Source: Flavobacteriales bacterium
GTDB lineage: Bacteria; Bacteroidota; Bacteroidia; UBA10329
Length of the DNA stretch: 5,199 bases
Reading direction: 5' to 3'
Assembly: GCA_003456455.1 (NCBI GenBank)
Contig: DMRV01000198.1
Coordinates: forward strand, 1 to 5,199
Shown here one piece after another: positions 1 to 5,199 of this stretch. The position numbers were made by a program, and so were the translations under genes. The notes under the pieces are model-generated. The model saw nothing but the letters and a program-made list of their open reading frames with translations, did no database searches and was not told the origin of the DNA. Each line of letters opens with the position of its first letter. Positions within the stretch are counted from its first letter, which is position 1.

Positions 1-2
1 AG

Positions 3-1061
3 ATTAATTCAGTGTCCCGTGGTGAGCTAAATGCTTTGCTCATGACTGAAGCAGAAAAAGCAGGAGTTAAAATTCATTTTAGCCAGCGGTGCACAGCCAT
101 GAATTTGGATACCGGTGAGGCCACATTTAAAGACGAAGTTTCTGGCGAGAAGAATACCGTTTTAGCCAATCATATTTATGGTACCGATGGTGCATTTAGC
201 GAGGTGCGCCACAATTTGATGATGACGGAGCGGTTCAATTATTCGCAAGAATATTTGAAGCATGGTTACAAGGAACTTTCCATTCCGCCTGCAGAAGATG
301 GTGGTTTTAGATTAGATAAAAACGCCCTGCACATATGGCCAAGAGGTGGTTACATGGTTATTGCATTGCCAAATTTGGATGGCAGTTTTACTGTTTCTCT
401 TTTTCTTTCATTTGAAGGGAAACAGGCATTCGAAAACCTTAATACAGAGAGGGAAGTGGTTGATTTTTTCAATGAAGTATTCCCTGATATTGTCCCGCAT
501 ATGCCCACTTTGATGGATGATTTTTTTGCAAATCCAACTTCGTCTCTAGTCACCGTTCGGTGTTTTCCGTGGCGATATAAAGACAAGGCGCTCATTTTTG
601 GCGATGCTTCTCATGCTATTGTTCCATTTTACGGACAAGGAATGGTTTCGGGCTTTGAAGATTGCTACGTGTTTGATCAATTGGCGGATGAGCTTTGGGA
701 CGACAAATCAGCGTTATTCAAAAAGTTTGAAGAAAGCCGTAAGCCAGATGCAGATGCCATTGCAGATTTGGCCTTGCGTAACTTTATTGAAATGCGCGAC
801 TCGGTTGCTAACCCAAACTTCCTACTCCGAAAAAAGATAGAAAAGGCCATTAATGCCAAGCATCCCGAAAAATGGGTTCCACTGTATAGTATGGTCACTT
901 TTTCAGAACTGCGTTATTCCGAAGCTTTGGCTCGCGGAAAGGAGCAGGACCAGATTATGGAAGAGATTCTTTCGTGGGATGGAATTGAAGAAAATTGGGA
1001 ACAGGCCGATGTTTTTGATAGGATTGAGCAATTAGCTTTAACGCATAGCTCGATTGGCTAA
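3..1061 (+). CDS. kmo: Kynurenine 3-monooxygenase, C-terminal part (5' end outside window)
   Basis: This FAD-dependent aromatic hydroxylase converts L-kynurenine to 3-hydroxykynurenine using NADPH and O2, in tryptophan catabolism or the kynurenine route to quinolinate and NAD. The reading frame is open to the left edge and begins inside the family's conserved SVSRGELN segment. The GTG at base 12 is therefore an internal Val codon, and roughly 100 N-terminal residues, including the Rossmann GxGxxG, are missing. Counting that Val as residue 1, I see the DG motif (YGTDGAFSEVR, 56-66), HGYKELSIPP (84-93), LHIWPRGGYMVIALPN (106-121) and the FAD-binding GD motif GDASHAIVPFYGQGM (197-211). N257 in NFIEMR and Y292 in PLYSMVTF align with human N363 and Y398, which bind kynurenine, with the same spacing of 35. 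The C-terminus ends at residue 349 without the membrane helix of the mitochondrial enzyme, so the protein is probably cytosolic. ispG follows after 20 bases, so cotranscription is likely. The assignment is confident because motif order and spacing match the family throughout. Confidence 0.95.
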   Translation: MNSVSRGELNALLMTEAEKAGVKIHFSQRCTAMNLDTGEATFKDEVSGEKNTVLANHIYGTDGAFSEVRHNLMMTERFNYSQEYLKHGYKELSIPPAEDGGFRLDKNALHIWPRGGYMVIALPNLDGSFTVSLFLSFEGKQAFENLNTEREVVDFFNEVFPDIVPHMPTLMDDFFANPTSSLVTVRCFPWRYKDKALIFGDASHAIVPFYGQGMVSGFEDCYVFDQLADELWDDKSALFKKFEESRKPDADAIADLALRNFIEMRDSVANPNFLLRKKIEKAINAKHPEKWVPLYSMVTFSELRYSEALARGKEQDQIMEEILSWDGIEENWEQADVFDRIEQLALTHSSIG

Positions 1062-1081
1062 TTTTACGCCAAACTTCGGCA

Positions 1082-3013
1082 ATGCCTAATCCTAAATACT
1101 GCAATAGCTTAATTAGTTACAGTCGCTTCCAAACACGAGAGGTTAAGGTTGGTCAAATTGGTATTGGAGGTAATAATCCAATTAGGGTGCAGTCCATGAC
1201 CACAACCGACACCATGGATACGGAAGCCACCGTTGCGCAAAGTATTCGGATGATTGATGCTGGTTGCGAGTTGGTTAGAATTACCGCTCCAAGTATTAAA
1301 GAAGCTCATAACCTTGCCAATATTAAGGCAGGACTGGTGGCAAAAGGATACAATACGCCCATTTGTGCCGACATTCATTTTACGCCAAACGCAGCCGAAT
1401 TTGCAGCTACAATTGTAGAAAAAGTGAGGGTGAACCCCGGTAATTATGCCGATAAGAAGAAGTTTGAGACCATTGATTATACAGATGAATCGTACCAAGC
1501 TGAACTTACTCGCATTCGTGAGCGATTTATTCCGCTGATTGAAATCTGTAAAAAGCACGGCACAGCTATGCGCATTGGAACCAATCACGGTTCGCTTTCA
1601 GATAGAATCTTGAGCCGTTATGGGGATACGCCTCTTGGAATGGTAGAATCTGCCATGGAGTTTCTGCGTATTTGCCGCGAGTTTGATTTCCATGATATTG
1701 TGCTTTCCATGAAAGCAAGTAATACACAGGTGATGGTGCAGGCTTATCGTTTACTTGTTTCCACTATGATGGAAAATGGAATGGATTATCCACTTCATTT
1801 AGGAGTTACGGAAGCAGGTGAAGGCGAAGATGGTCGTATCAAATCTGCCGTTGGAATTGGAACATTATTAGAAGATGGTTTGGGTGATACAGTTCGTGTT
1901 TCGCTAACCGAAGACCCAGAATTTGAAATTCCGGTGGCGCAAGCATTGGTTGCTCGCTATGAGACGCGTTCATCCAGCAAGGAGATACAAGCATACGACT
2001 CGTATCCGATTAACCCGTTTCAGTTTCATAAGCGGAAGACGGATGAGGCCCTGAATTTCGGTGGGGAGAATGTACCTCGGGTGGTAGCAGACCTTTCATC
2101 CAAAGATGAGATTGTGCCTGCGAATTTGTTTGCGTTCGGATACAATTATTCAACCCAACTGGACAAGTGGAACTTAACCGATTTGGCCTGCGATTTCCTT
2201 TACATTGGAGACAAGCAGTTGGATTTTAATATTCCCGGAACATTGGGCATCATTCAGAATGCGGATTCTTGGAATAGCACGAAGGACAGACATTATCCGT
2301 TGTTTGATGCACAGTCATTTTCAAATGAATCGCCTCGTTCTGAAGTATTGAACTTTGTGCAGCTTAGAATTGAAGGCCTAACAGATGATTTTATCTCTGT
2401 TTTAAAAAAGGACAAAACGATTGTTTTAGTTCTTAAATCGGATAATGAAAATGCTTTAGCGGAACTCCGAAGAGCTGTTGTATTATTGATTGATGCAGCC
2501 TTGAAAATTCCGGTAATCTTCAAACGTGAGTATGTGTTGGATGAAAATGCGTTTCAGCTTTATTCTGCTACAGACCTTGGTGGATTGCTTGTTGATGGCT
2601 TAGGAGATGGTTGTTGGATTACGGGTTCTAATGTGCCAAACAAGATTTTGAATAGCACCTCTTTTGGTATTTTACAAGCGGCACGGGCAAGAACATCAAA
2701 AACGGAATATATTTCCTGCCCAAGTTGTGGACGAACGCTTTTTGATTTACAGGAAACAACCGCCAAGATTAGAAACCGAACAGATCACCTGAAAGGTGTG
2801 AAGATTGGCATTATGGGTTGTATTGTAAATGGCCCTGGCGAAATGGCCGATGCCGACTATGGCTATGTTGGCACAGGTAAAGGGAAAATAACGCTTTACA
2901 AGGGACAGGAGGTTGTAAGACGGAACATTGCTTCGGAAGGGGCATTGGAAGCCTTAGAGGGACTTATTAAAGAACATGGAGACTGGGTGGAACGCCCAAA
3001 TGTAGAGGCATAA
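1082..3013 (+). CDS. ispG: 4-hydroxy-3-methylbut-2-enyl diphosphate synthase (flavodoxin/ferredoxin), long three-domain form
   Basis: IspG (GcpE) reductively converts 2-C-methyl-D-erythritol 2,4-cyclodiphosphate to HMBPP, the penultimate step of the MEP isoprenoid pathway, using a 4Fe-4S cluster in the cytosol. The 643-residue product is far longer than the roughly 370 residues of E. coli IspG and fits the plant/Bacteroidota/Chlamydia type. A TIM barrel spans about residues 15-295, with GGNNPIRVQSMTTTDTMDT (29-47), CADIHF (95-100), VRVNPGN (115-121), RIGTNHGSLSDR (164-175) and GVGI-type SAVGIGTLLEDGLGDT (255-270). An inserted, poorly conserved second domain spans about 300-535. The C-terminal iron-sulfur domain has Cys546 and Cys549 (CPSC), Cys580 and Glu587 in GCIVNGPGE. 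The CxxC and C-x6-E spacings are those of the known three-Cys, one-Glu cluster ligation in Aquifex IspG, so the enzyme appears intact. The ATG at 1082 gives the N-terminus expected for this group (YCNSL...YSR); no Shine-Dalgarno precedes it, as is common in Bacteroidota. An intrinsic terminator follows directly. Confidence 0.97.
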   Translation: MPNPKYCNSLISYSRFQTREVKVGQIGIGGNNPIRVQSMTTTDTMDTEATVAQSIRMIDAGCELVRITAPSIKEAHNLANIKAGLVAKGYNTPICADIHFTPNAAEFAATIVEKVRVNPGNYADKKKFETIDYTDESYQAELTRIRERFIPLIEICKKHGTAMRIGTNHGSLSDRILSRYGDTPLGMVESAMEFLRICREFDFHDIVLSMKASNTQVMVQAYRLLVSTMMENGMDYPLHLGVTEAGEGEDGRIKSAVGIGTLLEDGLGDTVRVSLTEDPEFEIPVAQALVARYETRSSSKEIQAYDSYPINPFQFHKRKTDEALNFGGENVPRVVADLSSKDEIVPANLFAFGYNYSTQLDKWNLTDLACDFLYIGDKQLDFNIPGTLGIIQNADSWNSTKDRHYPLFDAQSFSNESPRSEVLNFVQLRIEGLTDDFISVLKKDKTIVLVLKSDNENALAELRRAVVLLIDAALKIPVIFKREYVLDENAFQLYSATDLGGLLVDGLGDGCWITGSNVPNKILNSTSFGILQAARARTSKTEYISCPSCGRTLFDLQETTAKIRNRTDHLKGVKIGIMGCIVNGPGEMADADYGYVGTGKGKITLYKGQEVVRRNIASEGALEALEGLIKEHGDWVERPNVEA

Positions 3014-3040
3014 AAAAAAGAGCCAATTGGCTCCTTTTTT
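3012..3040. terminator. Bidirectional rho-independent terminator between convergent genes
   Basis: A perfect 5-bp stem GAGCC (3020-3024) and GGCTC (3029-3033) closes an AATT loop. It is flanked by eight A (3012-3019) and six T (3035-3040), so either strand reads as a hairpin followed by a T-run. The A-run begins within the ispG stop codon. On the other strand, the hairpin lies about 28 bases past the stop of the small gene at 3062. The position between convergent genes fits termination of both transcripts. Confidence 0.88.
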
Positions 3041-3061
3041 AAACTCTTAACTGGTTAGCTA

Positions 3062-3463
3062 TTATTTCTTAAAGCGACTTTCATATTTCTGTTTGGTAAG
3101 CCCCTCCCATGTAGCAATCATTTCATCGAGATGTAGCTTTTTTACTCCATAATTAGAGCCCCCACTAGTTTCTGATGCAGAAGTCGATTTTAACGGCTCA
3201 ATTGCAATTTCATACTCTTCAATTCTCAACTTAAGTTGTTCTGGGGTTTCAGTAACTTTTTGATCCGCGGTTTCAACGTTTTTAGATTGGCTACTAACAG
3301 CATCCTCTTCAATTCTCAACTTACGTTGTTCCGGACTTTCGCTAATTTTTTGGTCCAGCACTTCAACTTTTTCCGATTGTGATTTAACAGCGTCTTGCGC
3401 AAATACGCCAGAGACCGAGAATATCCATCCAAGTGTTAACAGGGCAAATAATTTATTTTTCAT
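3062..3463 (-). CDS. Small exported protein of unknown function with an internal 30-residue tandem repeat
   Basis: I do not recognise this 133-residue protein. It starts with a signal peptide: MKNK, a hydrophobic core at about residues 5-20, then VFA before QD, giving a likely cleavage after A22. It is therefore probably periplasmic or otherwise extracytoplasmic. Residues 24-53 and 54-83 are two copies of a 30-residue Glu/Lys-rich unit beginning DAV.SQS and ending KLRIEE, 21 of 30 identical. This region is probably helical. A Ser/Thr/Gly-rich linker (about 93-104) leads to a C-terminal segment, LDEMIATWEGLTKQKYESR (112-130), which resembles the C-terminus of the next gene upstream (3532-3834). 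That gene has the same signal-peptide layout, so the two look like paralogues. The gap to it is 68 bases with no convincing terminator, so cotranscription is plausible. The ATG at 3463 is the start that gives the complete signal peptide. The gene is convergent with ispG and shares its terminator. No enzyme motif is visible. Confidence 0.8.
   Translation of the reverse strand: MKNKLFALLTLGWIFSVSGVFAQDAVKSQSEKVEVLDQKISESPEQRKLRIEEDAVSSQSKNVETADQKVTETPEQLKLRIEEYEIAIEPLKSTSASETSGGSNYGVKKLHLDEMIATWEGLTKQKYESRFKK
3215..3394 (-). repeat. Two 90-base in-frame direct tandem repeats inside the small exported-protein gene
   Basis: Copies at 3305-3394 (encoding residues 24-53) and 3215-3304 (residues 54-83) are exactly adjacent and 90 bases each. 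By hand alignment they match at about 68 of 90 bases without gaps. The best-preserved part is the end encoding KLRIEE, where 19 bases are identical at 3215-3233 and 3305-3323. The repeats keep the reading frame, which suggests an intragenic duplication followed by divergence rather than a very recent event. Confidence 0.92.
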
Positions 3464-3531
3464 TATTTCATTTTTTTTGATTTATAAAATACCGAACTCC
3501 CCATTGGCGGAAAATCGGCTTCCTTACAATT

Positions 3532-3834
3532 TTACATAGTGTCAATCAGCTTTTCGCGATCCCAAGATTTACCAGTGAGCTTTTCCCAACTGGCTTTTAG
3601 ACCATCTATTCTTTCTAGTTCTGCTTTATAATCGACCTTCTCATTGTCCTTATTAGCTTCTACTTTCTCAATAGTTGCCTTAATTCTCTTTTTCAAAGCA
3701 TCCGCCTCTTTCTGGATGTTTTCTTTAGAACGCTCTTCGGTTTTAGTTTCTGTTGCAGCTTTGTCTTGCGCCATTACATCTACAGCTGATAACGTAAAAG
3801 CAGCGATAGCTAGCGTTAAAAAAATCTTTTTCAT
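3532..3834 (-). CDS. Small Lys/Glu-rich exported protein of unknown function, paralogous to its downstream neighbour
   Basis: I do not recognise this 100-residue protein. A signal peptide is clear: MKK, a hydrophobic stretch at residues 4-18, then VMA before QDKA, giving a likely cleavage after A22. The mature part is about 78 residues, very rich in Lys and Glu (about 25-75), and likely forms a long amphipathic helix or coiled coil. The C-terminal segment IDGLKASWEKLTGKSWDR (76-93) matches residues 112-130 of the product of the next gene (3062-3463): Asp, hydrophobic, Ala, Ser/Thr, Trp-Glu, Leu-Thr, aromatic and acidic positions coincide. The 90-base repeat found in that neighbour is absent here. 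The ATG at 3834 gives the full signal peptide. The upstream intrinsic terminator separates it from the large surface-protein gene, and a possible promoter lies 19 bases ahead of the start. An extracytoplasmic or envelope location is inferred; the function is unknown. Confidence 0.82.
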   Translation of the reverse strand: MKKIFLTLAIAAFTLSAVDVMAQDKAATETKTEERSKENIQKEADALKKRIKATIEKVEANKDNEKVDYKAELERIDGLKASWEKLTGKSWDREKLIDTM

Positions 3835-3853
3835 GTCGTTTGTTATTTGATTC

Positions 3854-3886
3854 TAAAAATAGAGATAAAAAAAGAGCCACACCAAA
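3854..3886 (-). promoter_or_regulatory. Possible Bacteroidota-type promoter for the small exported-protein genes
   Basis: On the minus strand TATTTTTA (3861 to 3854) matches seven of eight positions of the Bacteroidota -7 element TAnnTTTG. TTTG (3886 to 3883) lies 21 bases upstream, within the 17-23 base spacing described for flavobacterial -33 TTG elements. The -7 element ends 19 bases before the ATG at 3834. The upstream element falls inside the terminator hairpin of the preceding gene. The region is AT-rich, so a chance match is quite possible. Confidence 0.35.
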
Positions 3887-3898
3887 GGCGCGGCTCTT
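3867..3898 (-). terminator. Rho-independent terminator of the T9SS surface-protein gene
   Basis: Read on the minus strand, AAGAGCC (3898-3892) pairs with GGCTCTT (3878-3872), with further inner pairs (3890/3880, 3888/3882, 3887/3883) around a short loop. A seven-T run (3873-3867) overlaps and follows the stem. It begins about 24 bases past the stop codon at 3922. The plus-strand side has no long T-run, so this terminator is directional. It isolates the small genes downstream from the large gene. Confidence 0.88.
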
Positions 3899-3921
3899 CT
3901 TAAAGAAAGACTTGTGTATTC

Positions 3922-5199
3922 TTAGTCAATCTGAATTTTGCGTGTAACGTTTCCTTCTACAGTATTAAGCTGCATTAGGTAAGTTCCTGAAGCAACGTTC
4001 AAGTTTAACTCTGTACGGAAGTTTCCGTTCATGTTTACCGCTTGGGTGTATATCTGACGACCAGCAACATCCATAACTGTAATCTGAGCATCTCCTTCAA
4101 CACCATTCACCTCAACTACAAACTGTCCGTTTGATGGGTTAGGGTAAACAGCAACAGCATCTGCAGACAAGTTGTCTGAAATACCTGTACAGATATCTAC
4201 TGTAATTGGTGCACCTGTAACATCTAGAGATGCACAGTAGGTAGTACCACCGTTCTCAAACAATAGTGCTGCTACAGCACCTCCTTCAAGACCAACTAAT
4301 CCAGCAAAAGAAGTGATTTCCGTTGGATCATAAACCAACGTGTGAATTACGTAGTTCCCATCAGCGGCTACTGTGAAATCTCCCGTTGTGTTAGCATCTA
4401 CAATTGTCAAGTTAGGATCCGTAGTTAACACATAAGCTACTGCATAACCAACTGGCACAACTTCATTACCGTCTGATTCAGCACCGATATCTGCTGTTCC
4501 AACAAGACATACGTTAGATGCGTCAGCCACAGTAGCGCCAACTTCTGGTGCATTTACAGTAATAGTTCCTGTTCCGGTTACATCTAGTGCAGCACAGATG
4601 TTATCGTCTGCTCCTACAATATCAAGTACGGCTGTTGCTGGAGTTGTACCAAAAACAACTACACCCAAATCCAATGTATTGGCAGAAACCAATGTGTGAA
4701 TAGTGTATTCTCCACCAGCATCAACAGTAAAATTTGGAGTAGCTCCTGCATCTTCTATAATCAAACCTGGGTTTGATGTAAGAACGTAAGTAATTCCGTA
4801 GCCTTCTGGAACAGTTGGTGCTGTACCTTCTGTTGCACTTAATACAGCTTCTCCGTTTTCATCTAAACAAGCAGTGGTTGCATCGGCAGTTAACGTTCCA
4901 GCATCTAGGCCTGCTGGGCAAGCGCATGATGCGTCAACTGTAAACTCTCCTTCTAACGTAGCTGCTCCTGTACCCCAAGCGCCCACAAACAGGTAGTAAG
5001 TGGTATCTGGGTGTGCATAACGGGTAATCTGCGATTGTGTTCCACAGAAATCGTCATTATTTTCTTCAATGGTGAATAGGCCTGTACATCCATCATCACT
5101 TGTGAGCAACCATATACCTGTATCAAAACCTGAATTTGTTTGACACGTGCTATAGGTCACATCTTGCCCATTACCCTCGAATGAATACCACACACCTTG
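3922..5199 (-). CDS. Secreted surface protein with tandem repeats and T9SS type A sorting domain, C-terminal part
   Basis: The frame stays open to the right edge of the window, so the start, signal peptide and any N-terminal catalytic or adhesive domain are missing; the GTG at 5193 (residue 1 here) is only an internal Val. Residues 1-89 form a Cys-containing domain starting VWYSFEGNGQDVTYSTC, of the beta-sandwich, PPC-like kind common in Bacteroidota surface proteins (WYxFxGxGxxVTxSTC, later TYYLFVGAWG). Residues 97-213 and 217-332 are two tandem copies of a roughly 118-residue module. Each has an early Cys (109, 229), GY..xYVLT.(N/D)P, a Y.IHTLV strand, and a late Cys in C.xLDVTG (200, 320). 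Residues 347-423 are a type A sorting tail: VYPNPSNGQF, DVAGRQIYT, GTYLMQL and final VTRKIQID. Proteins with this tail cross the outer membrane through T9SS and are then surface-anchored or released. The protein is low in Lys and rich in Thr, Ala, Val and Asp, typical of secreted beta proteins. The specific role cannot be read from this part. Confidence 0.9.
   Translation of the reverse strand, partial: QGVWYSFEGNGQDVTYSTCQTNSGFDTGIWLLTSDDGCTGLFTIEENNDDFCGTQSQITRYAHPDTTYYLFVGAWGTGAATLEGEFTVDASCACPAGLDAGTLTADATTACLDENGEAVLSATEGTAPTVPEGYGITYVLTSNPGLIIEDAGATPNFTVDAGGEYTIHTLVSANTLDLGVVVFGTTPATAVLDIVGADDNICAALDVTGTGTITVNAPEVGATVADASNVCLVGTADIGAESDGNEVVPVGYAVAYVLTTDPNLTIVDANTTGDFTVAADGNYVIHTLVYDPTEITSFAGLVGLEGGAVAALLFENGGTTYCASLDVTGAPITVDICTGISDNLSADAVAVYPNPSNGQFVVEVNGVEGDAQITVMDVAGRQIYTQAVNMNGNFRTELNLNVASGTYLMQLNTVEGNVTRKIQID
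4198..4905 (-). repeat. Two tandem protein-level repeats of about 118 residues in the T9SS substrate
   Basis: The first unit is encoded by 4905-4555 and the second by 4545-4198. Landmark residues recur at offsets of 118-120: Cys109/229, Gly-Tyr 131/249, Tyr163/281 in Y.IHTLV, and Cys200/320. The similarity is clear in protein but has diverged at the nucleotide level. One Cys near each end of each unit suggests one disulfide per module. More copies could lie upstream, outside the window. Confidence 0.85.

Noticed and set aside
12..14. GTG as the start of the kmo gene
   Set aside because: The frame is open to the window edge, the Val belongs to the conserved SVSRGELN segment, and the FAD-binding N-terminus would be missing.
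598..1035. Short plus-strand frames overlapping the kmo gene (598-840 and 853-1035)
   Set aside because: They are out-of-frame shadows of conserved kynurenine 3-monooxygenase sequence with no recognisable protein features.
1109..1588. A 159-codon minus-strand open frame opposite ispG
   Set aside because: It lies wholly antisense to strongly conserved TIM-barrel codons, shows no domain or signal peptide, and its composition is what a reverse reading of ispG gives.
3215..3394. A CRISPR-like or mobile-element repeat
   Set aside because: The two copies are contiguous, keep the reading frame and encode similar residues; there are no spacers, terminal inverted repeats or transposase.
3464..3531. 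A terminator or promoter between the two small exported-protein genes
   Set aside because: Only a weak GGAA/TTCC pairing without a following T-run and a poor 6-of-8 TAnnTTTG match are present, too little to call either.
3644..3850. A 68-codon plus-strand frame antisense to the small exported-protein gene
   Set aside because: Its hydrophobic look comes from reading Lys/Glu-rich and signal-peptide codons backwards. The minus-strand gene has a proper signal peptide, a paralogue and a terminator arrangement, while this frame has none.
5191..5193. GTG as the start of the T9SS surface protein
   Set aside because: It lies inside a conserved beta-domain opening (GVWYSF), there would be no signal peptide, and the frame continues to the window edge.

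Overview
The window looks like a chromosomal segment from a member of the Bacteroidota, most likely a marine or flavobacterial-type lineage. Four things in the sequence suggest this: a C-terminal type IX secretion (T9SS) sorting domain, a long IspG of the plant/Bacteroidota/Chlamydia architecture, signal peptides ending in Ala before Gln-Asp, and starts without a clear Shine-Dalgarno sequence. Species-level assignment is not possible from the sequence alone.

Layout, left to right. (1) Bases 3-1061 (+) hold the C-terminal three quarters of kynurenine 3-monooxygenase; its N-terminus lies outside the window. (2) Twenty bases later, on the same strand, is a complete ispG (1082-3013), the penultimate enzyme of the MEP isoprenoid pathway. 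(3) A hairpin with an A-run on one side and a T-run on the other (3012-3040) separates ispG from the convergent minus-strand genes and can serve as a bidirectional terminator. (4) Two small minus-strand genes (3062-3463 and 3532-3834) encode Lys/Glu-rich exported proteins of unknown function. They share a C-terminal Asp-x-x-x-Ala-x-Trp-Glu-x-Leu-Thr motif and look like diverged paralogues; the first contains a 90-base in-frame tandem duplication. (5) A minus-strand intrinsic terminator (3867-3898) follows the rightmost gene. (6) Bases 3922-5199 (-) hold the C-terminal part of a large secreted cell-surface protein: a beta-sandwich-like domain, two tandem repeats of about 118 residues and a T9SS type A tail.

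The plus-strand pair is metabolic. Kynurenine 3-monooxygenase serves tryptophan catabolism or de novo NAD synthesis, and IspG makes isoprenoid precursors; the short gap suggests cotranscription, but no functional link is evident. The minus-strand genes all encode exported products but are divided by a terminator, so the small pair is probably a separate transcription unit from the T9SS substrate. I see no RNA genes, mobile elements, CRISPR arrays or defence system. The most noteworthy item is the pair of small exported paralogues, which I cannot assign to a known family.
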